Shown: positions 16,211-24,587 of the stretch, in pieces
How the letters are laid out: each line of letters opens with the position of its first letter
Numbering within the stretch: the first letter of the stretch is position 1
DNA from: Glacieibacterium sp038210595
Lineage (GTDB): Bacteria > Pseudomonadota > Alphaproteobacteria > Sphingomonadales > Sphingomonadaceae
Direction of reading: 5' to 3'
Assembly (NCBI GenBank): GCA_038210595.1
Contig: JBBQWN010000014.1
Location: forward strand, 1 to 64,000
Length of the DNA: 64,000 nucleotides
Made by a program: the position numbers and the translations under genes
The notes under the pieces: model-generated
Databases searched by the model: none
Seen by the model: only the letters and a program-made list of their open reading frames with translations
Told to the model about the DNA's origin: nothing

Positions 16211-16942
16211 ATGATCGACCTCCTCGTTCTCTTCGCGCAGCCGGAGACCTGGATCGCGCTTGCGACCTTGATCGTCATGGAGGTCGTGCTCGGGATCGAT
16301 AATCTCGTCTTCATCTCGATCCTGACCAACAAGCTGCCGGAGGCGATGCGGCCGCGCGCGCGCAGCATCGGTATCGGCCTCGCCTTGGGCCTGCGGCTGG
16401 CGCTGCTCGGCACGGTTGCGTTCATCGTGACGCTGACCAGGCCGCTGTTCGAGGCGTTCGGTCACGGCTTTTCGTGGCGTGACCTGATCCTCATTGCCGG
16501 CGGCCTGTTCCTGGTCTGGAAGGCGACGAAGGAGATTCACCACTCGCTCGAACCAGTCGGCGACGCCGCACCCGGCGTCGCCGGTGCCGCGACGATGACC
16601 TTCGGGTCTGCGATCGTGCAGATCATCGCGCTCGACCTGGTGTTCAGCCTCGACTCGATCATCACCGCGGTCGGCATGACCGACCACGTGCCGATCATGG
16701 TGGTCGCGGTGCTGGTCGCGGTCAGCGTCATGCTGCTGGCCGCGGCGCCGCTGTCGGCCTTCATCGCCCGCCATCCCAGCGTCGTCATGCTGGCGCTCGG
16801 CTTTCTGCTGATGATCGGCATGGTCCTGATTGCGGAAGGTTTCGGAGTCCACGTACCCAAGGGGTATGTCTATGCGGCGATGGCCTTCTCGGCGCTGGTC
16901 GAGGGGCTGAATATCTGGGCGCGCGTGCGGCGCGCCCGCTAG
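16211..16942 (+). CDS. TerC family integral membrane protein
   Basis: A 243-residue polytopic membrane protein with about seven hydrophobic helices. Two repeated acidic membrane motifs typical of TerC are present: VMEVVLGIDNLVFIS (Glu24, Asp30) and DLVFSLDSIITAVG (about 141-155). Family members are linked to metal-ion efflux or metallation of exported enzymes; the substrate here is unknown. The frame is open further upstream, but the ATG at 16211 begins the family-typical MIDLLVLFAQPETW and the upstream residues look like non-coding sequence. The rnd-like gene follows at 33 bases. Confidence 0.9.
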   Translation: MIDLLVLFAQPETWIALATLIVMEVVLGIDNLVFISILTNKLPEAMRPRARSIGIGLALGLRLALLGTVAFIVTLTRPLFEAFGHGFSWRDLILIAGGLFLVWKATKEIHHSLEPVGDAAPGVAGAATMTFGSAIVQIIALDLVFSLDSIITAVGMTDHVPIMVVAVLVAVSVMLLAAAPLSAFIARHPSVVMLALGFLLMIGMVLIAEGFGVHVPKGYVYAAMAFSALVEGLNIWARVRRAR

Positions 16943-16975
16943 GCGCACGGCTCCCCGCCTGCTAACCGCTGCGCG

Positions 16976-17590
16976 ATGACCGTTTACCTGCACGAGGGCG
17001 ACCTCCCCGAAGACGTTTTTGCGCCCGGGCCGATCGCGGTCGACAGCGAGACGATGGGCCTCAACCCGCACCGCGACCGGCTGTGCCTGGTCCAGTTGTC
17101 GGACGGGCAGGGCGACGAGCATCTCGTGCGCTTTTCGGGCGGCAACTATGCTGCGCCGGTGCTGAAGCGCATCCTCGCCGACCCGGCGCGGTTGAAGCTG
17201 TATCATTTCGCGCGCTTCGACGTTGCGGTGATCGAACAGTATCTCGGCATCGTCGCGGCGCCGATCTATTGCACCAAGATCGCCTCCAAGCTGATCCGCA
17301 CCTACACCGATCGCCACGGCCTGAAGGAGGTCGTGAAGGACACCGTCGGCTTCGACATCTCGAAGCAACAGCAGTCGTCGGACTGGGGCGCGGCCGAGCT
17401 CAGCGAGGCGCAGAAGGATTACGCAGCGTCGGACGTGCGCTACCTTCACCGGGCGCGTGAGGTGCTGAACGAGCGGCTGGAGCGCGAGGGACGGATGGCG
17501 CTGGCGCAGGCGTGCTTCGATTTCCTGCCCACCCGGGCGCGGCTCGATCTCGCCGGCTGGGCCGAGGTCGACATCTTCGCCCATACATGA
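16976..17590 (+). CDS. Ribonuclease D (short form, DEDDy 3'-5' exonuclease)
   Basis: A 204-residue protein with all DEDDy residues: Asp23 and Glu25 (VDSETMGL), Asp82 (HFARFDVAVI), and Tyr149 with Asp153 (DYAASDVRYLH). It lacks the C-terminal HRDC domains of E. coli RNase D, as is usual for this short alphaproteobacterial type. It probably trims 3' ends of tRNA or other structured RNA. Its stop overlaps the lptC start (ATGA), so it is the first gene of the rnd-lptC-lptA-lptB-rpoN cluster. Confidence 0.92.
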   Translation: MTVYLHEGDLPEDVFAPGPIAVDSETMGLNPHRDRLCLVQLSDGQGDEHLVRFSGGNYAAPVLKRILADPARLKLYHFARFDVAVIEQYLGIVAAPIYCTKIASKLIRTYTDRHGLKEVVKDTVGFDISKQQQSSDWGAAELSEAQKDYAASDVRYLHRAREVLNERLEREGRMALAQACFDFLPTRARLDLAGWAEVDIFAHT

Positions 17591-18234
17591 CTGCCGCCGC
17601 CGACCAGCAGGCAGCGCGGCGGCGCGCGGCGCGGCCCGGCGGCAGCCACGATACCGTCGTCACAATGCTCAAGCTGCTGCTGCCGACGGCGGCTATCGCC
17701 CTCCTCGCGCTGATCGTCATCTGGCCGCTGACCAGCGCCCGCGAATTTTCGTTTCTGCTGTCGAAGGACAAGGTCGAAATGGCGAATGACCGGCTGCGGC
17801 TGGATAATGCGGTCTATCGCGGCCAGACCGGCAAGGGGCAGCCGTTCGTCATCAAGGCGGGCGGTGCCGTCCAGCATTCGAGCGCGGTGCCGATCGTCGA
17901 GCTGCGCGTCCTCGACGCGACGATCCAGATGGAGGAGGGGCCGACGCGCGTCACCGCGCCGACCGGCCGCTACGACATGGACCGCGACCGGCTCGATATC
18001 GCCGGGCCGGTCAAGGTCGACGGCGAGGCCGGCTATGCGCTCGACAGCCAGGCCGTCGTCATCAGCCTCGTCGACCGGACGGTTGCCACCGATCAGCCGG
18101 TGACCGGCAAGCTGCCGATCGGCACCTTTCGCTCGGACCGCCTGAGCGGCGATCTGGCGGGCCGGACCATGCTGCTGCAGGGTCACGCGCACTTGCACAT
18201 CCTCGGCGCGTCGGCCAGACGGTCGCCGCGATGA
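17587..18234 (+). CDS. lptC: LPS export system protein LptC
   Basis: About 215 residues from the ATG at 17587, which overlaps the RNase stop. One N-terminal membrane anchor (MLKLLLPTAAIALLALIVIW, preceded by basic residues) is followed by a periplasmic beta-jellyroll with the pattern DNAVYRGQTGKGQPFVIKAG. LptC bridges the inner-membrane LptBFG extractor and periplasmic LptA. Identification rests on topology, size and the adjoining lptA and lptB. The open frame to 17512 is read-through inside the RNase gene. Confidence 0.9.
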   Translation: MTAAADQQAARRRAARPGGSHDTVVTMLKLLLPTAAIALLALIVIWPLTSAREFSFLLSKDKVEMANDRLRLDNAVYRGQTGKGQPFVIKAGGAVQHSSAVPIVELRVLDATIQMEEGPTRVTAPTGRYDMDRDRLDIAGPVKVDGEAGYALDSQAVVISLVDRTVATDQPVTGKLPIGTFRSDRLSGDLAGRTMLLQGHAHLHILGASARRSPR

Positions 18235-18764
18235 AGACCGTGCTTGCCCTGGCGTTGCTTGCCCTTGCCGCGCCCGCCGGGGCGCAGAATTCGGCATTGA
18301 AGAACCACAATACCGACGCGCCGATCGACTTTGATGCGGCGCGTATCGAGGTGCGCGACAAGGATAATCAGGCGCTGCTCAGCGGCAACGTCAAGATCGT
18401 TCAGGCCGAAATGACGTTGAACGCGGACAACGTGAAGATCTTCTATGACCGGCCCAAGAATGGCGACCCCCAGGTCAAGCGCCTCGATGCCGACGGCAAT
18501 GTCGTGCTGAACTCGCCCAGCGAAAAGGCGACCGGACGCTACGGCATCTACGATGTGACGACCAAGCAGGTGACGCTGATCGGCAATGTCGTGCTGACCC
18601 GCGGCGGGTCTGTCCTGCGCGGCCAACGCCTTGCCATCGATCTCGACACCGGCCGCTCGACGCTTGACGGGGCCGGCGCGGGCGGGGTCGCCAAACCGGG
18701 CGAGCCGGCCGCCACGGGCCGCGTCTCGGGACGGTTCGTGGTGCCCCCCCGCGACGGCAAATAG
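18231..18764 (+). CDS. lptA: LPS transport periplasmic protein LptA
   Basis: A 177-residue protein with a signal peptide (MKTVLALALLALAAPAGAQ). An OstA/LptA-type beta-jellyroll follows, recognisable from IDFDAARIEVRDKDNQALLSGNVKIVQ and NADNVKIFY. It forms the periplasmic bridge that carries LPS to the outer membrane. The start overlaps the lptC stop by 4 bases. The C-terminal ~45 residues are Gly/Ala-rich and probably disordered. Confidence 0.93.
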   Translation: MKTVLALALLALAAPAGAQNSALKNHNTDAPIDFDAARIEVRDKDNQALLSGNVKIVQAEMTLNADNVKIFYDRPKNGDPQVKRLDADGNVVLNSPSEKATGRYGIYDVTTKQVTLIGNVVLTRGGSVLRGQRLAIDLDTGRSTLDGAGAGGVAKPGEPAATGRVSGRFVVPPRDGK

Positions 18765-18862
18765 GACCGTTTCGCCGCGATCATCATTGCATTGCAACGG
18801 CGAAGCGGTAATTTGTGCGCGGCCATGCATGTTTCGGGCCAAGTAGGGGTGGCTGCGGCGAC

Positions 18863-19639
18863 ATGGCGGATATCGACGTGCTGGAGCGCGAAGCGGAAGC
18901 CGAGGCGGCAGCGTCGCAGCGGGGTCTGGCGGTCGTCGCCATCGGCAAGCGCTATGACAAGCGTGTCGTGCTTCGCGACGTCTCGCTGACCGTCAATCGC
19001 GGCGAGGTCGTCGGCCTGCTGGGACCGAACGGCGCCGGCAAGACCACCTGCTTCTACTCGGTAATGGGTCTCGCGATGCCTGACCAGGGCCGCATTCTGC
19101 TCGACGGCACCGACATCACGACGCTGCCGATGTACCGGCGCGCCGCGCTCGGCCTCGGCTATCTGCCGCAAGAGACCTCGATCTTCCGGGGCATGACGGT
19201 CGCGCAGAACATTCTCAGCGTGCTCGAGGTGTCGGAGCCTGACAAGGCGACCCGCGCGGCGCGGCTTGAGGAACTGCTCGACGAGTTCAACATTGCGCGC
19301 CTGCGCGATGCGCCGGCGATGGCACTGTCGGGCGGCGAGCGGCGGCGCTGCGAAATCGCGCGCGCGCTGGCCGCCCACCCCTCGATCATGCTGCTCGACG
19401 AGCCGTTCGCCGGCATCGACCCGATCTCGATCTCGGACATCCGCGGTCTGGTCGTGCAGCTGCGCGAGCGCGACATCGGCGTGCTGATCACCGACCACAA
19501 TGTCCGCGAGACGCTGGAAATCGTCGACCGCGCCTGCATCATCTACGACGGCCGCGTGCTGTTCGAGGGCACCCCTGAGGCGCTAGTCGCCGACGAGACG
19601 GTGCGCCGCGTCTATCTCGGCGAGGGCTTCAGTCTCTGA
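18863..19639 (+). CDS. lptB: LPS export ABC transporter ATPase LptB
   Basis: A 258-residue ABC ATPase that powers LPS extraction from the inner membrane. Walker A GPNGAGKTT is at 54-62, the signature LSGGE at 155-159 and Walker B IMLLDE at 175-180, followed by ITDHNV with the H-loop His. The N-terminus carries an acidic extension (LEREAEAEAAAS) before the ABC core. I took the ATG at 18863 (MADIDVLERE); the upstream frame to 18815 has no family similarity. rpoN begins one base after the stop, a conserved order in proteobacteria. Confidence 0.94.
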   Translation: MADIDVLEREAEAEAAASQRGLAVVAIGKRYDKRVVLRDVSLTVNRGEVVGLLGPNGAGKTTCFYSVMGLAMPDQGRILLDGTDITTLPMYRRAALGLGYLPQETSIFRGMTVAQNILSVLEVSEPDKATRAARLEELLDEFNIARLRDAPAMALSGGERRRCEIARALAAHPSIMLLDEPFAGIDPISISDIRGLVVQLRERDIGVLITDHNVRETLEIVDRACIIYDGRVLFEGTPEALVADETVRRVYLGEGFSL

Positions 19640-19640
19640 C

Positions 19641-21104
19641 ATGAGCCTGGGTCCGCGCCTCGACCTGCGGCAGTCCCAGAGCCTGGTGATGACGCCGCAG
19701 CTGCAGCAGGCGATCAAGCTGCTGGCGCTGACCAATGTCGAACTCGAAGCCTATATCGGCGAGGAGCTCGACCGTAACCCGCTGCTCGACACGGGCGCGG
19801 ACGAGGATCGCGGCGGGCCGGAGCCTGAGGCCCCGCCGGCCGCCGCTTCCGACGAGGCCGGGGTCGACCAGATCGTCGCTGGCGGCGAGGGCACGGCGGA
19901 ATCGCCGCTCGACGTCGACTACACGGCCGAGACCTTCCATCACGACAGCAGCAGCGATAGCGGCGGCAGCAGCGGCGCGGCCGGCGAAGCAACCGACTTC
20001 GACAGTTTCGCCGCCGCCGAGGCATCGCTTGCCGAGACGCTGGTCGAGCAGGCGGTAGCAATACTGTCCGGCGTGCGCCTGATGATCGCGCGCCACCTGA
20101 TCGATCTGATCGACGACGCCGGTTACTTGACCGGCAGCGTCGAGGATGTCGCCGAGCGTCTCGATGCCTGCCCGATCGAGGTCGAGCAGGTGCTCGGCGT
20201 CATTCAGGGTTTCGAGCCCTGCGGCGTCGGCGCCCGGACGCTGGGCGAATGCCTGATGATCCAGGCCCGCGAGGCCGATCGCTGCGATCCCGCGATGGCG
20301 TGCCTGCTCGAACATCTCGACCTGCTGGCGCGTGGTGACCTCGCCACGCTGAAACGCCTGTGCGGTGTCGACCAGGAAGACATCACCGACATGATTCGCG
20401 AGTTGCGGAGCTATAACCCCAAGCCCGGCCTGAAATACGGCGGCGGCAGCGCCCAGGCGGTGCTCGCCGACGTGTTCGTGTCCCGCGGCCGCGGCGGCGC
20501 GTGGCGGGTCGAGCTGAACACCGCGACGCTGCCGCGCGTGCTGGTCGACCGCAGCTATCATGCCGAGCTGTCGCGCACGGGCACCAAGGCGACCAAGACA
20601 TTCCTCAGCGACTGCCTGACATCCGCCAACTGGCTGATCAAGGCGCTCGACCAGCGCGCCAACACTATCGTCAAGGTGGCGACCGAGCTGGTCAAGCAGC
20701 AGCAGGCATTCTTCGAGAAAGGTGTCCACCACCTCCGCCCGCTGACGCTGCGCGCCATCGCCGAGGAGATCGGCATGCACGAGTCGACGGTCAGCCGGGT
20801 GACCTCGAACAAGTACCTGCAATGCGAGCGCGGCCTGTTCGAGCTGCGCTATTTCTTCACCAGCGCGATCCAGGCGACGGAAGGCGGCGATGCGGTGTCG
20901 GCAAGCGCCGTGCGAGACCGCATCGCACGGCTGATCGCGGCCGAGCCGGCACACGACACGCTGAGCGACGACAAGCTCGTCGACCTGCTCCGTGCCGAGG
21001 GGTTTGACATCGCCCGCCGCACCGTCGCCAAATACCGCGAGGCGATGAGCATCGGGTCGTCCGTGGCCCGGCGGCGTGCGAAATTGCTGGAGGCGGCCGC
21101 CTGA
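19641..21104 (+). CDS. rpoN: RNA polymerase sigma-54 factor
   Basis: A 487-residue sigma-54. Region I is Gln/Leu-rich (RQSQSLVMTPQLQQAIKLL, about 10-28). An acidic region II runs to about 140, with Ser/Gly/Asp-rich sequence. The core-binding domain and an HTH (IAEEIGMHESTVSRVTSNK) follow, and the RpoN box ARRTVAKYRE is at about 458-467. It directs transcription from -24/-12 promoters with enhancer-binding activators. It lies one base after lptB and is the last gene of that cluster. Confidence 0.96.
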   Translation: MSLGPRLDLRQSQSLVMTPQLQQAIKLLALTNVELEAYIGEELDRNPLLDTGADEDRGGPEPEAPPAAASDEAGVDQIVAGGEGTAESPLDVDYTAETFHHDSSSDSGGSSGAAGEATDFDSFAAAEASLAETLVEQAVAILSGVRLMIARHLIDLIDDAGYLTGSVEDVAERLDACPIEVEQVLGVIQGFEPCGVGARTLGECLMIQAREADRCDPAMACLLEHLDLLARGDLATLKRLCGVDQEDITDMIRELRSYNPKPGLKYGGGSAQAVLADVFVSRGRGGAWRVELNTATLPRVLVDRSYHAELSRTGTKATKTFLSDCLTSANWLIKALDQRANTIVKVATELVKQQQAFFEKGVHHLRPLTLRAIAEEIGMHESTVSRVTSNKYLQCERGLFELRYFFTSAIQATEGGDAVSASAVRDRIARLIAAEPAHDTLSDDKLVDLLRAEGFDIARRTVAKYREAMSIGSSVARRRAKLLEAAA

Positions 21105-21180
21105 ATTCCTGCGCTCCTTCCGCATCTTATCGCAACCGTAACAATTATTGAGTACGTTGGGATTGCGGGGTGGGAGACAG

Positions 21181-22287
21181 ATGACGCGCCACCTGACGAT
21201 ATTGCTCGCCACCGCCACATTGGGGATCGGCCAAGTCGGCCATGCCCAGATCGTCGGCAGCCTCGACAATTTTGACGTATTCAATGACAGCGGCGAAACC
21301 GCCGAGGGTTTCGAAATCGAGGTCGAGGACATCGCCGCCACCGACCTGACGCGCGAATTCCCGTCGAACTTCTCCGCAACACCTTGGGTAATCCGCTACG
21401 GTCTGCCGACCGTCACCGAATACGATAACACCGCCGCGGGCGGGCATCGCGGTGTCCGGGTCACCTGGGCGGCGTCATGGGACGGCAGCAAATGGGTCGC
21501 GGCCTATGGCAACCAGCCCTATGCCGGGACGGTTGCCGGCGACGGTACGCCCTACGTGAAATCGCCAACCTACACCGCCGGTGATTCGTGCTGGTTCTAC
21601 GGGCTGGGTGCAAAATATCCGTCCAGCGGCTGCGACCATTTCGGGCTCAGCTTCGCCGTGCGCGTAACGCCGGGCAAGACGGGCTATCACTGGAAGGTGC
21701 CCGACAGGCTCAACCCCGGCACGCTGGTCAACAGCGCGGCTCTTGCCTCGCTGCCGCCGTCGCCGGTGCTTTCGTACGTCGCGCCCGCACCGGGTCTTGC
21801 GCCCGTCGTCCACGCTGTTGCCGAGGCCGCCGAGGCTGCCGAACCCATTCCTGGCCTCTGGGGGCCGGCGTATCTGGTCAAGACCCTCACCTCGTTCGGC
21901 AAAGTCCCCGCCGATCTCGACCAGCTGCAGAAAAACCGCATTCCACTGGTCAACAAGAAAGCCCAGAAGGTGCGGATCAAGTGGGCGCTGCTCCAGGCGG
22001 CCCCCCCGGGAATGGTCGGTGAGAAAGCCGAGGTCGACGACGATGCAATCGCCGCCGGCGACGCAGCGATCACGCGCCGCTATGAATATTACCGCTTCAC
22101 CGGGAAGTTCGATCCAGAAATCCACGAAGCGATCTGCGCTCCCGAGAAGCCCGGCTCGAACGGCCCGTGCGCGACGCCGCGGACCTGGTACGAGACCGAT
22201 CCCCTCACCCATGCCACAACGCGCTATATCGAGAAGGGGCCGTTCCTCGGTGCCCACATGAATGCCTTCAATATTCCGGCGCTCTAA
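21181..22287 (+). CDS. Secreted protein of unknown function
   Basis: A 368-residue protein from the ATG at 21181, which has a GGGAGA site upstream. The signal peptide ends near GHAQ. I do not recognise the family. It has Cys residues that could form disulfides (SCWFYGLG and SSGCDHF in the middle; AICAPEK and GPCATPRTW near the end). It ends with a short aromatic/His-rich segment (THATTRYIEKGPFLGAHM). No membrane anchor or catalytic motif is evident. It is followed by a GC-rich hairpin and the exported YCII gene, but nothing shows they are functionally linked. Confidence 0.7.
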   Translation: MTRHLTILLATATLGIGQVGHAQIVGSLDNFDVFNDSGETAEGFEIEVEDIAATDLTREFPSNFSATPWVIRYGLPTVTEYDNTAAGGHRGVRVTWAASWDGSKWVAAYGNQPYAGTVAGDGTPYVKSPTYTAGDSCWFYGLGAKYPSSGCDHFGLSFAVRVTPGKTGYHWKVPDRLNPGTLVNSAALASLPPSPVLSYVAPAPGLAPVVHAVAEAAEAAEPIPGLWGPAYLVKTLTSFGKVPADLDQLQKNRIPLVNKKAQKVRIKWALLQAAPPGMVGEKAEVDDDAIAAGDAAITRRYEYYRFTGKFDPEIHEAICAPEKPGSNGPCATPRTWYETDPLTHATTRYIEKGPFLGAHMNAFNIPAL

Positions 22288-22351
22288 GGTCTGCACGCGA
22301 TAAAAGAGTGCCGCGCACTGTCGAAATCACGACGACTGCGGGGACATCGGA

Positions 22352-22376
22352 GCGAGGCGCGATAATCGCGCCTCGC
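22352..22376. terminator. GC-rich hairpin between secreted-protein gene and YCII gene
   Basis: GCGAGGCGCG pairs with CGCGCCTCGC around the loop ATAAT (10-bp perfect stem). There is no T-run. It lies 18 bases before the ATG at 22395, so it could end transcription from upstream or affect translation of the next gene. Confidence 0.45.
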
Positions 22377-22394
22377 TAACCGAGGACCCGTACA

Positions 22395-22793
22395 ATGCGA
22401 TTGCCAGGGTTGATCATGCTGCTCGCGGTGGCGACACCTGCTGCGGGGAGCGAATACACACTGTTCGTCTACGAAACTGCCGCCGATTTCGCGGCACGCG
22501 CCGATCCCGCCAAGGCGACGGCTTACTGGGCATCGTACAAGGCGTTCAGCGATGCAGCTGGTGCCGCGGGCGTACTCAAGGGCGGTTCACCGCTGCTGCC
22601 GCCGGCAACCGGGGCCGCGACCGGCGCGCTCCCGGCCGGCAAGGCCAAGGCGGTGCTGAGCGGCTATTTCGTCATCGCTGCTGCGAATCTCGCCGAGGCG
22701 ACGATGTGGGCCAAGCGCCTGCCCGCTGCCATGACGGCCCGTGTTGAAATACGTCCCAACCTCGCCGTCGCGCCCGCGATGGCGAGCCGCTAG
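22395..22793 (+). CDS. Exported YCII/DGPF-like protein
   Basis: A 132-residue protein with a signal peptide (MRLPGLIMLLAVATPAAG) followed by a YCII-like ferredoxin fold: YTLFVYETAADFAARADPAKA, then GVLKGGSPLLPPATG and GYFVIAAANLAEATMWAKRLP. The second strand and the FVI core match the neighbouring cytoplasmic YCII protein, so the two are probably paralogs. The DGPF core is degenerate. YCII proteins usually lack signal peptides. It is immediately upstream of the second YCII gene and the ECF42 sigma gene. Confidence 0.72.
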   Translation: MRLPGLIMLLAVATPAAGSEYTLFVYETAADFAARADPAKATAYWASYKAFSDAAGAAGVLKGGSPLLPPATGAATGALPAGKAKAVLSGYFVIAAANLAEATMWAKRLPAAMTARVEIRPNLAVAPAMASR

Positions 22794-22806
22794 AAAGGCC
22801 CGACCG

Positions 22807-23151
22807 ATGAAATATGCGATCGTCATTCACGAATCGGCCGCCGACATGGCGCTGCGCGATGACCCTGCTACCGCGCCTGCCTATTGGGCTGGCTGGATGG
22901 CCTATAGCCAGGCGATGAACGACGTCACCACCGCCGGGGCAGGGCTGCAGCCGGTAACGACCGCAACCGTCGTGCGGATGCGCGACGGCAAGCGCCACGT
23001 TCAGGACGGGCCCTATGCCGACAGTCACGAATTGCTTGGCGGCTTCTTTGTCATCGATGTCCCCGATCTGGACACCGCGCTCGACTGGGCGGCGAAATGC
23101 CCGGCCGCGCGGAACGGCTCGATCGAGGTGCGCCCGGTGCTAGCCAACTGA
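22807..23151 (+). CDS. YCII/DGPF-domain protein associated with ECF42 sigma factor
   Basis: A 114-residue YCII-related protein with the hallmark DGPYADSHELLGGFFVIDVPD near residues 63-83, a variant of the DGPF motif. Such proteins are small dimeric alpha/beta-barrel-like proteins of unclear activity. Genes for them are regularly found beside ECF42 sigma factors and are thought to be their targets. Here the sigma gene overlaps its 3' end. Confidence 0.87.
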   Translation: MKYAIVIHESAADMALRDDPATAPAYWAGWMAYSQAMNDVTTAGAGLQPVTTATVVRMRDGKRHVQDGPYADSHELLGGFFVIDVPDLDTALDWAAKCPAARNGSIEVRPVLAN

Positions 23152-24587
23152 GCGACGCGCGCGCCGCGGCCGAGACGGCGGCGCGGGCCTCCTATGGCCG
23201 GCTCCTCGCCTTTGTCGCGGCGCGCACCCGCGATGTCGCGGCGGCGGAGGATGCGCTTGCCGAGGCGTTCGCCGCGGCACTCACCCGCTGGCCGGCGACC
23301 GGCGTGCCCGACAACCCCGAAGCCTGGCTGCTGACCGCGGCGCGCCGCCGGCTGGCGAACCTGTGGCGCCACGATGCGGTGATCGCGGCCGCCGAACCGG
23401 CGCTGCGGCTCGCCGCCGACGAGGCGGAGGCGCACCTGCCCGACTTCCCGGACGAGCGGCTGAAGCTGCTGTTCGTCTGCGCCCACCCGGCAATCGATGC
23501 CGGGGTGCGGACGCCGTTGATGCTGCAGACCGTGCTCGGCCTCGACGCGGCGCGGATCGCGGCGGCGTACCGAGAGGCCCCGGCAACCGTCGGCCAGCGG
23601 CTGGTCCGTGCCAAGGCCAAGCTCAAGCTCGCCCGTATCCGCTTCGCCGTCCCCGATGCCGATGCCCTGCCCGAACGCCTGACAGCGGTGCTCGATGCCA
23701 TCTACGCGGCCTATACGCTCGATTGGGGCGACGGAGGGCCGCTGGCGCACGAGGCGCTGTTCCTGGCGCGGCTGGTGGCGACGCTGCTGCGGGGCGAGAG
23801 CGAGGCGCAGGGGCTGGCGGCGCTGCTGCTGTTCAGCGCCTCGCGAGAGGCGGCCCGGCGCGACGGCGGACGCTTCGTGCCGCTCGGGGAGCAGGACTGC
23901 ACCCGCTGGAATGGTGCGATGGTTGCGGAGGCCGAGGCGCATTTGCTGGCAGCGGTTACGGCGGTGCCCGGCCGCTATGGACTGGAGGCGGCGATCCAGT
24001 CGGCGCATGCGTGGCGTGCCCGTTCGGGGACGACCCCGTGGCGTGCGGTCCTGGGGCTCTACGACCGGTTGGTGGCGGTTGTCCCGACGGTTGGCGCGGC
24101 GGTGGCGCGGGCGGCGACGCTGGCCGAGGTCGAGGGACCGGCGGCGGCACTGGCGGCACTCGATGCGATCGAGGGGGCGGACTTCCAGCCATGGTGGGCG
24201 GTGCGCGCCGACCTGCTGGCGCGGATTGGCGCTGACGCCGGACCGGCCTATGCTCGGGCGATCACGCTGACCCGCGACCCCGCTGTTGCCGCCTATCTGC
24301 GGAACCGGGCGGGCGGGGCCGGGTTGGGGCAACGGGAGACTAAGATGACCGCCATTCACTACAAGATCGTCGAGCATGACGGAGGCTGGACCTACAAGCT
24401 GGGTGATGTCTTTGCTGATACTTTCCGGACTCACGATGAGGCGATGGCGGCGGCGCGGATTGTTGCGCAGGAACAACAGCTTGGCGGTGAAACCGTGCCG
24501 ATAAGCTGGCAGGATGCCGACGGCCAGTGGCACGAGGAGACGGCGCAGGGCGACGACCGGCCGATCGCCGACGTCTCGGACGGCTAG
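23097..24587 (+). CDS. ECF42-type sigma factor fused in frame to a DUF2188-like domain
   Basis: A 496-residue open frame. Residues about 20-100 match sigma region 2 (ASYGRLLAFVAARTRDVAAAEDALAEAF and NPEAWLLTAARRRLAN). Residues about 140-185 match region 4 (LMLQTVLGLDAARIAAAYREA). An ECF42 helical C-terminal extension (DUF6596/TPR-like) runs to about 410. Residues 417-496 form a second unit, beginning MTAIHYKIVEHDGGWTYKLGD and containing PISWQDADGQWHEE. It resembles a stand-alone ~80-residue DUF2188-like protein and has its own ATG (24345) and GGGAG site. The sequence shows no stop between them. The ATG at 23097 lies inside the upstream gene; a CTG at 23148 is the only later early candidate. 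The stop overlaps the convergent hydrolase by 4 bases. Confidence 0.8.
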   Translation: MPGRAERLDRGAPGASQLSDARAAAETAARASYGRLLAFVAARTRDVAAAEDALAEAFAAALTRWPATGVPDNPEAWLLTAARRRLANLWRHDAVIAAAEPALRLAADEAEAHLPDFPDERLKLLFVCAHPAIDAGVRTPLMLQTVLGLDAARIAAAYREAPATVGQRLVRAKAKLKLARIRFAVPDADALPERLTAVLDAIYAAYTLDWGDGGPLAHEALFLARLVATLLRGESEAQGLAALLLFSASREAARRDGGRFVPLGEQDCTRWNGAMVAEAEAHLLAAVTAVPGRYGLEAAIQSAHAWRARSGTTPWRAVLGLYDRLVAVVPTVGAAVARAATLAEVEGPAAALAALDAIEGADFQPWWAVRADLLARIGADAGPAYARAITLTRDPAVAAYLRNRAGGAGLGQRETKMTAIHYKIVEHDGGWTYKLGDVFADTFRTHDEAMAAARIVAQEQQLGGETVPISWQDADGQWHEETAQGDDRPIADVSDG

